DNA from: Streptomyces sp. DG1A-41
Lineage (GTDB): Bacteria; Actinomycetota; Actinomycetes; Streptomycetales; Streptomycetaceae
Length of the DNA: 64,000 bases
NCBI RefSeq assembly: GCF_037055355.1
Contig: NZ_CP146350.1
Location: 7,959,001 to 8,023,000 of the forward strand
Reading direction: 5' to 3'
Shown: piece after piece, positions 37,126 to 45,170 of the stretch
How positions within the stretch are numbered: the first letter of the stretch is position 1
How the letters are laid out: each line of letters opens with the position of its first letter
Position numbers and translations under genes: made by a program
The notes under the pieces: model-generated
Seen by the model: the letters and a program-made list of their open reading frames with translations, nothing else
Database searches by the model: none
Told to the model about the DNA's origin: nothing

Positions 37126-37440
37126 CTCGACCAGTCGAGCCTCTTCGCCGACCGCAGCTTCTTCAGCAGCACCAGATGCAGCTGGTCCCACACGCCGGCC
37201 TCGTTCCACTCGGCCAGGCGCCGCCTGCAGGTCATCCCTGAGCCGAAGCCCAGCTCCTGGGGCAGGTACTCCCACTGGATCCCGGTGTGGAGCACGAACA
37301 GGATCCCGCACAACGCCTGGCGGTCGGGAACCCGCGGTCGGCCCGAGACCAGCTTCGGCCCCGGCTTGGGCAGCAACAACTCGATGAGCGACCACACTTA
37401 CGTCCGACACGATCCACGGCCGCGACTGACGCTTCCCCAC
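37100..37440 (-). pseudogene. IS5-family transposase fragment (first, divergent copy)
   Basis: Reading from 37440: GKRQSRPWIVSD, then after a frameshift LIELLLPKPGPKLVSGRPRV, FVLHTGIQWEYLPQELGFGS, RRLAEWNEAGVWDQLHLV and DWSRAVIDSS, where it is cut off. This is the N-terminal third of an IS5/IS427-type transposase, distinct in sequence from the two closely matching copies at 37.6 and 49.9 kb. Confidence 0.75.
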
Positions 37441-37501
37441 GATCCGCCCAACGAGCAGACAAACCTATGGTTACTTGATCAACAACTTTTGTTAGGAGCT
37501 A

Positions 37502-38340
37502 TAAGGGGTCCTTGCGGAGAGATCTTGTTGTGGCACGGTGGAGACGTATGTGATCACGTGCTTTGTGGGGTGTGACCATGGCGCGGCGGAAGCCGTGGGA
37601 GGTCAGTGACGAGTTGTGGGCGGTGATCGAGCCGCTGCTGCCGAGGCATGAGCGGCGGTTCCGGTACCCGGGGCGCAAGCGGATCGATGACCGCAGGACG
37701 CTGCAGGGTGTGCTGTTCGTCCTCTACACCGGGATCCAGTGGGAGTACCCGCCGCAGGAGTTGGGGTTCGGTTCCGGGCCTACCCGCTGGCGGCGATTGG
37801 CTGAATGGCAGGAGGCCGGGGTGTGGGAGGAACTCCAGCGGGTGCTGCTGGACCGGTTGCGGTCGGCGGACCGCCTGGACTTCTCCCGCGTCACCGTTGA
37901 TGCCTCGCACGTGCAGGCCAAGCGGGGGTGAAGCAGCGCAAAAGTGGGTCCGAGTCCGGTTGACCGCGCGCGGCCGGGCTCGAAGCACCACGTGCTGACC
38001 GAGGCGCACGGTATTTCGCTGCGGGTGTCGTTGACGGGCGGGCACCGCAACGACGTCACGCAGCTCCTGCCGCTGGTCGACAGCGTGCCGCCGGTGCGGG
38101 GCAAGCGGGGCCGGCCTCGGCGCAAGCCCCGGGCGTTGTATGCCGACCGTGGCTACGACCACGACATCTACCGCCGTCGTCTGCGCGAGCGCGGCATAGT
38201 CCCGAAGATCGCCCGGCGCGGCGAGCCGCACGGTTCAGGTCTGGCCGCATTTGGTGGATAGCGGAATCCGCCATCGCCTGGCTCCATGGCCCCCGCCGTT
38301 TACGGACCCGCTGGGAAACCCGAGACGACATGCACGACGC
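37502..38340 (+). mobile_element. IS5-family element, copy 1, right end lost
   Basis: The left tip TAAGGGGTCCTT at 37502-37513 matches the inner end of the second copy (49384-49395), so it is the terminal repeat. The transposase frame starts at 37578. After DDMHDAF (about 38340) the sequence changes abruptly to an ISKra4-type remnant and no right terminal repeat is found. Confidence 0.75.
37578..38340 (+). pseudogene. IS5-family transposase, copy 1, interrupted by an in-frame TGA
   Basis: ATG at 37578: MARRKPWEVSDELWAVIEPL, PGRKRIDDRRTLQGVLFVLY, TGIQWEYPPQELGFGSG and DFSRVTVDASHVQAKRG (first DDE Asp), then TGA at 37929. The same frame resumes GPSPVDRARPGSKHHVLTEA (second part of the catalytic core), LYADRGYDHDIYRRRLRERG and a stop at 38261. 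The remaining IAESAIAWLHGPRRLRTRWE (with Glu) follows only in another frame because of small indels near 38240-38265. Dead copy. Confidence 0.8.
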
Positions 38341-38975
38341 CTTCCTGGCCAGCCAGGTCGACGGCAAGGGCGTGGTGATGCGTCAGACTGGATCGTGCTG
38401 GTCGACGGCGCCCGCCACCAACGCGACCTGATCCAGGTCGACTTGGTGGCGGGCGCCGCATACGTCTGCACGTCCTGCTCGACTTCGTGCACGTTTGCCG
38501 AGTACTGCTGGACGGCAGCCCACGCCTTCTACCCTCCCGGCAGCCGCGAGGCCGAGACCTGGGCCGCGGACAAACTCACCGAGCCTCGCCGGGCATGCCG
38601 ACCGCGCAGCCCAGGAAATGACTGCCCAGGCCGCAGCCGAACGGCTTCCCGCCACCCGTCGCGAGGCCGTCATGACCTGCCACCGCTACCTCACCGGCCA
38701 CCTCGACCGGCTCCACTACGACATCGCCCTTACCGCCGGCTGGCCGATCGCCACCGGCGCCGTCGAAGGCGCCTGCCGCCGCCTGATCGCCGACCGCCAC
38801 GACATGGCCGGCGCCCCGCTGGGGACTCGACGGAGCCGAAGCCGTCCTCCAACTGCGCGCATTGATCACGAACGGCGACTTCGAGGACTACTGGATCTTC
38901 CACACGGCCCGCGAACACCAACGCCTCTATGCCAGCCCCGACCAGCAGAACTACAGCCTCACCGCTTGGCCCCGA
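38340..38975 (+). pseudogene. ISKra4-family transposase, C-terminal remnant
   Basis: Pieces in alternating frames read SQVDGKGVVMRQ, DWIVLVDGARHQRDLIQVD, FAEYCWTAAHAFYPPGSREA, QEMTAQAAAERLPATRREAV, YDIALTAGWPIATGAVEGAC, RRLIADRHDMAG and ITNGDFEDYWIFHTAREHQR and end NYSLTA. This order is the C-terminal half of ISKra4-type transposases. Several frameshifts; not functional. Confidence 0.72.
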
Positions 38976-39003
38976 CCATCACTTCAGAGGATCCGCAACC
39001 TAT

Positions 39004-39618
39004 TCAGATCCAGCCCCGGAGGCGGGCGATGTGCGCGGCGCTGTGGCGGTTGGCGGCACCGAGCTTGGCGACGGCCTGGGAGAGATAGTTGCGTACGGTG
39101 CCGGGCGCCAGGGTGGCGCGGTGCGCGATCTCGCTGACGGTCGCACCGTCGGCGGCGAGCGCCAGGATGTCGGCCTCGCGGGCGGAGAGGGGGGAGTCGC
39201 CTGCGGCGATGGCATCCGCGGCGAGGGAGGGGTCGATATACCGGTTACCCGTATGGACGGTGCGGATGACGGTGGCGAGCTGGGCGGCGGAGACGGTTTT
39301 CGGGACGAAGCCCTTGACGCCCGCCTCCAGGGCCCGCTTCAGATGGCCGGGAAGCCCGTGGCTGGTGACGATGAGCGTCCGGCAGCCGGAATCCCGCGCG
39401 GTGATCGTACGAGCGGCGGTGATGCCGTCGGCCTCCGGCATCTGAAGGTCCAGGACGGCGACATCGGGTCGGTGGTCCCGGGCGGCGCTGATGGCTTCGG
39501 TGCCGGTGGCGGCCTGGGCGACGACCTCCAGATCGGTCTCCAGGGCGAGCAGTGCCGCGAGGGATTCGCGGATGAGGCGTTCGTCCTCGGCGAGCAGCAC
39601 GCTGATCACGGGGTCCAT
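39004..39618 (-). CDS. NarL/LuxR-type response regulator
   Basis: 204 aa from ATG at 39618. The receiver domain has the acidic pair in VLLAEDERLIRESLAALLAL, the phospho-acceptor Asp in DVAVLDLQMPEADGI, LIVTSHG (Thr/Ser switch) and KGFVPKTVS (Lys). The C-terminal LuxR HTH is LSAREADILALAADGATVSE, IAHRATLAPGTVRNYLSQAV and KLGAANR. It is last in a four-gene leftward operon (ABC ATPase, permease, kinase, regulator) and overlaps the kinase stop (TGATG). It probably controls that exporter operon and the divergent linaridin-like precursor genes through the repeats at 42567-42699. Confidence 0.93.
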   Translation of the reverse strand: MDPVISVLLAEDERLIRESLAALLALETDLEVVAQAATGTEAISAARDHRPDVAVLDLQMPEADGITAARTITARDSGCRTLIVTSHGLPGHLKRALEAGVKGFVPKTVSAAQLATVIRTVHTGNRYIDPSLAADAIAAGDSPLSAREADILALAADGATVSEIAHRATLAPGTVRNYLSQAVAKLGAANRHSAAHIARLRGWI

Positions 39619-40781
39619 CACGGATGCTCCTGGGCTGGTATGCGGGCGGTGACGAGGTAGGTGCCGTCGCTCTCCGGGCCATGGGTGAGGGTTCCGGCGT
39701 GGTCCGCCAGGCGCTGCGCGAGTCCTTTGAGGCCGGTGCCGGCGGTGGCGCCCGTGGCGGGGGCGGGGTCTGGGTTGTTGTTGGCGACGGTGAGGGTGCT
39801 GGCCGCGGCGGAGTGGGTGAGCGTGATGGCGCAGTAGCTGGCGCGGGAGTGACGTATGACGTTCGTGGCGGTCTCGCGTACCGCCCAGCCCAGGACGCTC
39901 TGCACGGTCGGGTCCGGTTCGGCGCCGGTGGTGCGGACCCGGCAGGTGATGCCCGCGGCGGCGAGGACGGAGCGGGCGCCGTCGAGTTCGGTCTCCAGAT
40001 CGGTGGTGTGGTAGCCCCGGACGACCTCGCGGATCTCCTGCTGGGACTCGCGGGCAAGCCGCTGGATCTCCGTCAGTTCGGACTCGGCTCTGGGGACAGG
40101 GGAAAGCCTGGCGGCGAGTTCGGCCTTGAGGGCGATGACCGCGAGAGTGCGGCCGAGGGTGTCGTGCAGATCGCGGGCGAAGCGGAGACGTTCCTCGGCG
40201 ACGGCGAGCCGGGTCTCGCTCTGGCGTGCGCTGTTCAGTTGGTGCATGACCTGTAGGGACCACTGTGAGGTGCGTACGCCGAGGGTGGTGATGACCCAGA
40301 GGGTCAGGACGGCTGAGGTGCCGGGCAGGGCCTCGGGCCCGGCCGCCCAGCCGGTGGCGAGGGTGCTGGTCAGCGCGAGGGCGCTGCTGAACCGCCAGTG
40401 CGCGCAGGACCAGGCGGCGGCGGTGGGGATGACGGCCAGGGCGCAGGCGGCGGTGGCGACCTTCGGGGCCTCGGGGAGCCATCCGTGGTCGAGTGCGGGC
40501 CGCACGAGGCCGAGCCCGGCGGCCGTCGCGAGCGCGGTGACGGCCAGCAGGGCGGGTCTGGCGCCGGGCGGCGGGGTGTGCAGAGCCAGCGTCGCCGTGT
40601 GGGTCGCGGCCAGCGTCAGACCTGCGTAAGCCGTGAAGACGATCAGGCCGGGGATGTCATCGGTCAGCGGCGCGACGACGGGCCAGGCGAAGGCGGAGGC
40701 GGAGACGAGGACGGCGAAGGCGAGGGCCCAACGGGAGACGACGGTCACCCGCTGGACGCCCGCGTGCGGGGAGCCGGGCAT
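39618..40781 (-). CDS. sensor histidine kinase (HisKA_3/NarX type)
   Basis: 387 aa from ATG at 40781, overlapping the permease stop (TGATG). Five or six hydrophobic segments in the first 190 residues (LAFAVLVSASAFAWPVV, LIVFTAYAGLTLAATHTATL, ALLAVTALATAAGLG) form a membrane sensor with no large extracellular loop. The dimerisation/phospho-acceptor box is RFARDLHDTLGRTLAVIALK. The ATPase has VRETATNVIRHS (N box) and GTGLKGLAQRLADHAG (G box). Such intramembrane-sensing kinases beside ABC-2 exporters often respond to peptide antibiotics. Partner of the response regulator downstream. Confidence 0.92.
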   Translation of the reverse strand: MPGSPHAGVQRVTVVSRWALAFAVLVSASAFAWPVVAPLTDDIPGLIVFTAYAGLTLAATHTATLALHTPPPGARPALLAVTALATAAGLGLVRPALDHGWLPEAPKVATAACALAVIPTAAAWSCAHWRFSSALALTSTLATGWAAGPEALPGTSAVLTLWVITTLGVRTSQWSLQVMHQLNSARQSETRLAVAEERLRFARDLHDTLGRTLAVIALKAELAARLSPVPRAESELTEIQRLARESQQEIREVVRGYHTTDLETELDGARSVLAAAGITCRVRTTGAEPDPTVQSVLGWAVRETATNVIRHSRASYCAITLTHSAAASTLTVANNNPDPAPATGATAGTGLKGLAQRLADHAGTLTHGPESDGTYLVTARIPAQEHP

Positions 40782-41545
40782 CAGGTGCGGGGCTCCCAGC
40801 GGAACCAGCGGCGGGCCGCGCCCAGTGCGAGAACCGTCCAGCCGGCCAGGACCGCCAGCCGCAGCAGCGCCTCGGACGTGGTGAGGGTGCCTGTCCAGGC
40901 GTTGCGTACGAGGTCGATGACCGGAGTCATCGGCAGCCACTGGCAGATGTCCTGCATCAGCCGCGGCATGGCTTCGAGGGGAAAGAAGGTGCCGGACGTG
41001 GTGGGCAGGAGGAAAAGCAGCGGCAGCACGGCGACTTGCACATTCTCGGTGGTGCGGGCCAGCGCGCTGGTGGCCGCCGCCAGGGCGCACATCAGCACGA
41101 TGCCCAGGACCACGGCGGCGAGGGCCCAGTGCGCCGCGTCGGGAGCGCCCGCCCCGGTCAGCGGCAGCAGGACCGCAGTGATCAGGGCGGTCTGGATCAG
41201 GACGATCGCCGCGGAGGGAAGCGCGGTGCCGGTGAGCAGGGTGGGGTCGGCGACCTCGCCGGTCCGCAGGCGCTTGAGGAGGAGTTCGTCGCGGCGTGCG
41301 ACGTATGTGGTGGTGAGGGGAACGTACAGGGAGAAGACGAGGACGATTCCGGCGGAGGTCGCCACCATGACGGGCCCCATGGACAGTCCCAGGTTGCCGA
41401 GTTCGAACTTGCTCATGGTGATGTGGAGGGCGGCGAGGGTGAAGACGGGGATGAACAGGACGTTGACGACATTGGTCTTGGCACGGAAGAAGAGGGTTGC
41501 CTCGGCCCGGCCGAGGGCGGCGAGCTGGCGTGCGGGGCTGCTCAT
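40781..41545 (-). CDS. ABC-2 type transporter permease (peptide/drug export)
   Basis: 254 aa with six membrane segments: VNVLFIPVFTLAALHITM, MGPVMVATSAGIVLVFSLYV, SAAIVLIQTALITAVLLPLTG, ALAAVVLGIVLMCALAAATS, VAVLPLLFLLPTTSGTFFPL and LAVLAGWTVLALGAARR. YVARRDELLLKRLRTG between the second and third is the ABC-2 coupling region. It pairs with the ATPase encoded just upstream (ATGA overlap). The likely cargo is the linaridin-like peptide encoded across the divergent promoter region, or the pair gives self-resistance. Confidence 0.9.
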   Translation of the reverse strand: MSSPARQLAALGRAEATLFFRAKTNVVNVLFIPVFTLAALHITMSKFELGNLGLSMGPVMVATSAGIVLVFSLYVPLTTTYVARRDELLLKRLRTGEVADPTLLTGTALPSAAIVLIQTALITAVLLPLTGAGAPDAAHWALAAVVLGIVLMCALAAATSALARTTENVQVAVLPLLFLLPTTSGTFFPLEAMPRLMQDICQWLPMTPVIDLVRNAWTGTLTTSEALLRLAVLAGWTVLALGAARRWFRWEPRT

Positions 41546-42519
41546 GCGGTTTGGGGCTCCTCGCTGCGGGTGAGGCCGTTCCGGGCGATGTGGAGAAAGG
41601 CCTCTTCGAGGCTCGCGGAGCGCGCGTCGAGGCCGGTCAGGGTGATGTCGTGGTCGCGGGCCCAGATGAGCAGTTCGGTGGTGGTGTGCTGCAGATGCGG
41701 GGTCTCGATCCGCAGGGTGCGGCCCTGGGCGCAGACGCGGCTGGCGGAGAGCACTTCGGGTGACGGCAGGTCGGTGGGGCGGTGGGTGTCGGGCAGGCCG
41801 AAGGAGAGCGTCGCCGGGTACTGGCCGACGATCTCGGGGACCGTGCCGTGGGCGGCGATCTGCCCGGCGTGCATGATCGCGAGATGGTCGGCGAGGGCTT
41901 CGGCCTCTTCGAGGTAATGGGTCGTCAGAACAATGGTGGTGCCCATGTCTTTCAGACTTCTGATGAGGCGCCAGGTGTCGTGGCGTCCCTCCGGGTCCAT
42001 GCCCGTGGTGGGCTCGTCGAGGAAGAGCAGATCGGGATCCGCGAGGGTGGCCAGGGCCAGGTCGAGGCGGCGCTTCTCGCCACCGGAGAGGTTCTTGACC
42101 TGCACGTCGGCGCGATGAGTGAGACCCACCAGGGCGATGGCGTCCCGCACGGGACGAGGGCGGCTGATGCAGCCGGCCCACATGCGGGCGGTCTCGGCCA
42201 CGGTGAGCTGCTCGGCGAATCCGCTGTGCTGGAGCATGGCACCGGTGCGCGGCCTGGTCTGTTTGCGGTCGCGGAACGGGTCGTACCTGCCGAAGAGTCG
42301 GATGCTTCCTTCGGCGGGCCTGGCCAGGCCTTCGAGCAGTTCGATGGTGGAGGTCTTGCCTGCGCCGTTCGTACCGAGGAGGCCGAAGAGTTCGCCTTTT
42401 CGCACGGTGAAGCTGACGCCGCGCACGGCGTCGAAGGCCTTGGTGCCGCTTCCGTACCGGCGCCAGAGATCTGTGACCTCGATCACATTTTCCTGGGAAG
42501 GGGGGATCATGCGACTCAT
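41542..42519 (-). CDS. ABC transporter ATP-binding protein (exporter type)
   Basis: 325 aa if started at ATG 42519 (MSRMIPPSQENVIEV). The frame is open to GTG 42582, but that would place the operator-like repeats inside the gene, and no start has a clear ribosome-binding site. Walker A is LLGTNGAGKTSTIELLEGL, the signature VKNLSGGEKRRLDLAL, Walker B DLLFLDEPTTGMDPEG and the switch His is in TTHYLEEAEALADH. The C-terminal 90 residues (SLEEAFLHIAR end) match DrrA-type antibiotic exporters. First gene of the leftward exporter/two-component operon. Confidence 0.92.
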   Translation of the reverse strand: MSRMIPPSQENVIEVTDLWRRYGSGTKAFDAVRGVSFTVRKGELFGLLGTNGAGKTSTIELLEGLARPAEGSIRLFGRYDPFRDRKQTRPRTGAMLQHSGFAEQLTVAETARMWAGCISRPRPVRDAIALVGLTHRADVQVKNLSGGEKRRLDLALATLADPDLLFLDEPTTGMDPEGRHDTWRLIRSLKDMGTTIVLTTHYLEEAEALADHLAIMHAGQIAAHGTVPEIVGQYPATLSFGLPDTHRPTDLPSPEVLSASRVCAQGRTLRIETPHLQHTTTELLIWARDHDITLTGLDARSASLEEAFLHIARNGLTRSEEPQTA

Positions 42520-42566
42520 CGTCGAGCCGATGGGCGGCCTCCTCCAGTGCAGCGTGTCATCGGTTT

Positions 42567-42699
42567 CCATGACAGACGTCACGCTCCAGTGTGATAAATG
42601 TCATGGGAAAATACGGCCGTGTTCCCAAGTTCGTGCGTGATGTGCGTCATGTTGCACTGGCAGGTTCGAGTGATTGTCTCCTTTCCGTGGCGCACGTCA
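42567..42699. promoter_or_regulatory. repeated TGAN6TCA-type operators in the linaridin-cluster divergent region
   Basis: Four 14-bp sites share the form TGAYGTGYGTCATG: TGACGTCTGTCATG (minus strand, 42568-42581), TGATAAATGTCATG (42592-42605), TGATGTGCGTCATG (42638-42651) and TGACGTGCGCCACG (minus, 42686-42699). The first two sit in a larger inverted repeat, CCATGACAGACGTCAC and GTGATAAATGTCATGG (42567-42582 and 42591-42606, 8-bp centre). They lie between the leftward ABC/two-component operon and the rightward precursor genes, the expected place for binding of the cluster response regulator. Confidence 0.6.
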
Positions 42700-42803
42700 C
42701 ACGCCTCAACGGGGGCACGGGGGACAACATCTGCACAACTGGGCCATGCCCACCTCCGCGACCCCTCGACGGGCGGAATCGTTTCGTCTAGAGGGAGAAA
42801 ACC

Positions 42804-42950
42804 GTGCAGGAACTTCTGTCGCACTTCGACGCCGAGGACATCAACACCAACGAGGGCGAGGTCATGATCGACCACGCTCCTGTGATGGCCACGCCGATCA
42901 CCGTCACCATCACGGCGACGACCGCGACCACTGCCACCACCGCCAACTGA
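42804..42950 (+). CDS. linaridin-like RiPP precursor peptide A1
   Basis: 48 aa from GTG at 42804, with GAGGGAG 6 nt upstream. The leader reads MQELLSHFDAEDINTNEGEV then MIDHAPVMA. The PVMATP border matches the PxxxTP motif described at the leader/core junction of linaridins. If cleaved before Ala, the core is ATPITVTITATTATTATTAN: 20 residues with ten Thr, one Pro and no Cys or Ser. In linaridins Thr is dehydrated to dehydrobutyrine and an N-terminal Ala is dimethylated. Unmodified core mass calculates to about 1920.0 Da. A close paralogue follows 75 bp downstream. Absence of Cys excludes the aminovinylcysteine ring of cypemycin. Confidence 0.85.
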   Translation: MQELLSHFDAEDINTNEGEVMIDHAPVMATPITVTITATTATTATTAN

Positions 42951-43025
42951 CCGCGCGCCGGCTCCGCCGGCTCCGTACAGACAGCCTGCGTGCTGACGCC
43001 ACAGCCAGGAAGGGGGTGACGACTG

Positions 43026-43172
43026 ATGAAGGAGATCATCGAACACTTCGACGCCCAGGACATCGAGGGCGACAAAGGTGAGGTCCGTATCGACCACGCC
43101 CCGGTGATGGCCACGCCGATCACGGTGACGACCACCGCCACCACGGCGACCACCGCCACATTCGGCGCCTGA
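43026..43172 (+). CDS. linaridin-like RiPP precursor peptide A2
   Basis: 48 aa from ATG at 43026, with AGGAAGGGGG upstream. The leader MKEIIEHFDAQDIEGDKGEV plus RIDHAPVMA is nearly the same as A1: HFDAxDI, GEV, IDHAPVMA are shared, while the middle varies. Predicted core ATPITVTTTATTATTATFGA again has ten Thr and no Cys; it differs from A1 by Ile to Thr and by the last three residues (FGA for TAN). Unmodified core mass calculates to about 1897.0 Da. Two nearly parallel substrates for one set of enzymes suggest either a product family or a two-component peptide. Confidence 0.85.
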   Translation: MKEIIEHFDAQDIEGDKGEVRIDHAPVMATPITVTTTATTATTATFGA

Positions 43173-43226
43173 CACAGCTGAAGCAACGGCGAACAGCTGA
43201 GGCAGCCGAGCAGCAATGCGATGAAC

Positions 43227-43261
43227 CCCGCCGGGCCACAGGGCTGATGTGGCCCGGCGGG
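43227..43261 (+). terminator. hairpin between precursor genes and modification genes
   Basis: A perfect 14-bp stem (CCCGCCGGGCCACA at 43227-43240, TGTGGCCCGGCGGG at 43248-43261) with a 7-nt loop, followed by CTCTTGTTC. Partial termination here would give far more precursor than enzyme mRNA, as is usual in RiPP operons. Confidence 0.75.
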
Positions 43262-43289
43262 CTCTTGTTCAGGACTCACGGAGGAGCCG

Positions 43290-45170
43290 GTGAACCGTAC
43301 CCGCAAGTTAGCAGCAGCTCTCTTCAGACCACTGCCCGTCTCGCGCGAACGGGCCGTCGGCATTTCCGAACGGCTGTCCGCCCTCACCTCCCTACAGGCG
43401 TCACTCGAATATCTGCGCCTGCGGCACGAGATGAAGCCCGGTGGCCTGCACGACTGGGACGTCATGCGAGAGGCGCACCGCGCCGGTACACCCGCCACCC
43501 GCAAGCTCCTTGACGCCGTTGCCCGTCCGCGCGTAACCACCGCCGTTCATGTGTCGAGGACAGTGGTGTCCGCCGCCATGCTGCTGCCGGGCACCTCCCG
43601 GTGGCGGGGCGCGGGAAGCGCCTTTCTCGCCGTCTCCGGAGCCGCCGTCTACGCCCGCCACCGCTACGGCACCGACGGCTCCGATCAGGTCTCCGTGCTC
43701 GTCCAGGGCGGCAACGCCCTGGCCAGGCTGTCCCGTTCACCCGCCGTGCAAGACGCGGTGATCTGGCACACCGCCCTCCAGTCCAACCTGTCTTACGCCG
43801 TGTCCGGCTGGTTCAAGCTGGTCGGCTCCTCCTGGCGCGACGGCACCGCCCTGCGCAACATCATGCGCACCCGGACGTACGGTCACGAACCTGCCTTCAC
43901 TCTCGCCGACCGGTACCCCAGGGCGGCCAAGGCCATGGTCCACTCCGTACTAATTCTTGAGTGCGGCTTCCCTCTCCTCTACGCCTTCCGCGGCCGGCTC
44001 GTCGCGCCCGTGCTCGCCTCCGCCGTCGCCTTCCACGGCGCGAACGGATTCCTGCTCGGCCTGGGCCGGTTCCTGTCGGCGTTCACCTCGATGCACCCGT
44101 ACGTGGCGTACACCTCCACGCCCAGGGACCACCCGGCTGTCGCCGGGCGGGACGACCGTACGGTGCCCGCCGCCCTCATCGCCCTCGGCGCGGCCGCCGC
44201 CGGAGCCGGTGTCGCCGCGGTGCAGCGGCGCGCCCGGGTGCTCGAAGGGCCGCCCGGCACCGAGCGCATCACCACAGCGCCCGGTAACACCCTCGCGTAC
44301 CAGCTGCACGAGGGTGAAGCGGGCGAGCCGGTGGTGGTTCTTGTCTACGGACTTGCCTCCATGCCGGAGCAATTCGCCTGGATCTCCGCCACACTCCGCG
44401 ACGAGAGCCGGCTGGGGATCATGACATACGACCGGGCCGGCGACGGCGCGAGCCGGCGCGGACCGGATGCCGCCGAGGACCTGGACACGCTCGCCGCGGA
44501 TCTCGCGGAGCTGGCCAGGCGTGCGGTGCCCGCCGACCGGAAGGTGATCCTCGCCGGGCACTCGCTCGGCGGCGACCTGGCACGCCGCGCGGCCCGGCTG
44601 CTCGGGGACCGGCTCGCCGGGGTCGTCTACCTGGACGCCGCGCACCCGGGCGAACTACAGCGGTCCAAACGGCAGCGGGACGCGGCCGGGCGTTTCCACG
44701 AGCTCCTCGCGGTGATGGACTGGTCGAACCGGGTCGGCGCGGGAGCGGTCATGACCCGCCCGCCGTGGCTGGAGTCCCTGCCGTTCACGGCGCGCAGGCG
44801 CGCGATGTGGCAGTACGCGGACGCCGGCATGTGGTGCGCCGCCCGGCGGGAGTGGTCCGCGGTCAAGGCCGACTACGACCGCTTCGGCGGCGAACTGCCC
44901 CCGGTGAACTGCCCGGCACTGGTCGTCTCGGCGCAGCAGACGGTGGACTCGGATCCCGAACAGCTCCTCATGCACCACGAGATCGCGCAGGCCCACCGGG
45001 CGACGGGCGCGCAGGCGCAGACGTTGGTCATCGAGGGGTCCCATCACGATTCACTCATGACAAACGGCACTTACGCGACGCGGGTCGCCCGGCACATCCT
45101 GGCTTTCGTGAACGACGCCGCCGCACGTCCGGCGGCGGAGACCGACCACCGGAAGGAGGCCCGTTCGTGA
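43290..45170 (+). CDS. linaridin-cluster membrane/alpha-beta-hydrolase fusion protein (LinH-like)
   Basis: 626 aa from GTG at 43290 (GGAGGAG upstream). Codon 7 is TTA (43308-43310), the rare bldA-dependent leucine codon. Residues about 90-310 are a multi-helix membrane domain resembling HTTM/VKGC-type proteins (YAVSGWFKLVGSSWRDGTAL, LILECGFPLLYAFRGRLVAP, GLGRFLSAFTSMHPYVAYTS). From about 330 an alpha/beta-hydrolase follows: VVVLVYGLASMPEQFAWI, the nucleophile elbow LAGHSLGGDLARR (Ser), a VVYLDAAHPG strand and the His in IEGSHHDSLM. Hydrolase-type LinH proteins are core linaridin enzymes; in related clusters LinH has been linked to residue epimerisation, which I cannot confirm here. Membrane-bound; coupled to the next gene. 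Confidence 0.75.
   Translation: MNRTRKLAAALFRPLPVSRERAVGISERLSALTSLQASLEYLRLRHEMKPGGLHDWDVMREAHRAGTPATRKLLDAVARPRVTTAVHVSRTVVSAAMLLPGTSRWRGAGSAFLAVSGAAVYARHRYGTDGSDQVSVLVQGGNALARLSRSPAVQDAVIWHTALQSNLSYAVSGWFKLVGSSWRDGTALRNIMRTRTYGHEPAFTLADRYPRAAKAMVHSVLILECGFPLLYAFRGRLVAPVLASAVAFHGANGFLLGLGRFLSAFTSMHPYVAYTSTPRDHPAVAGRDDRTVPAALIALGAAAAGAGVAAVQRRARVLEGPPGTERITTAPGNTLAYQLHEGEAGEPVVVLVYGLASMPEQFAWISATLRDESRLGIMTYDRAGDGASRRGPDAAEDLDTLAADLAELARRAVPADRKVILAGHSLGGDLARRAARLLGDRLAGVVYLDAAHPGELQRSKRQRDAAGRFHELLAVMDWSNRVGAGAVMTRPPWLESLPFTARRRAMWQYADAGMWCAARREWSAVKADYDRFGGELPPVNCPALVVSAQQTVDSDPEQLLMHHEIAQAHRATGAQAQTLVIEGSHHDSLMTNGTYATRVARHILAFVNDAAARPAAETDHRKEARS

Noticed and set aside
42957..42971. GCCGGC-tcc-GCCGGC hairpin between the two precursor genes
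   Set aside because: Each arm is itself palindromic and very GC-rich, so it is likely by chance at this composition; no other terminator feature.
42674..43081. 135-codon plus-strand frame across the two precursor genes
   Set aside because: Out of frame with both precursors, His/Arg-rich, and no initiation signal; the two 48-codon genes have good ribosome-binding sites and homologous products.
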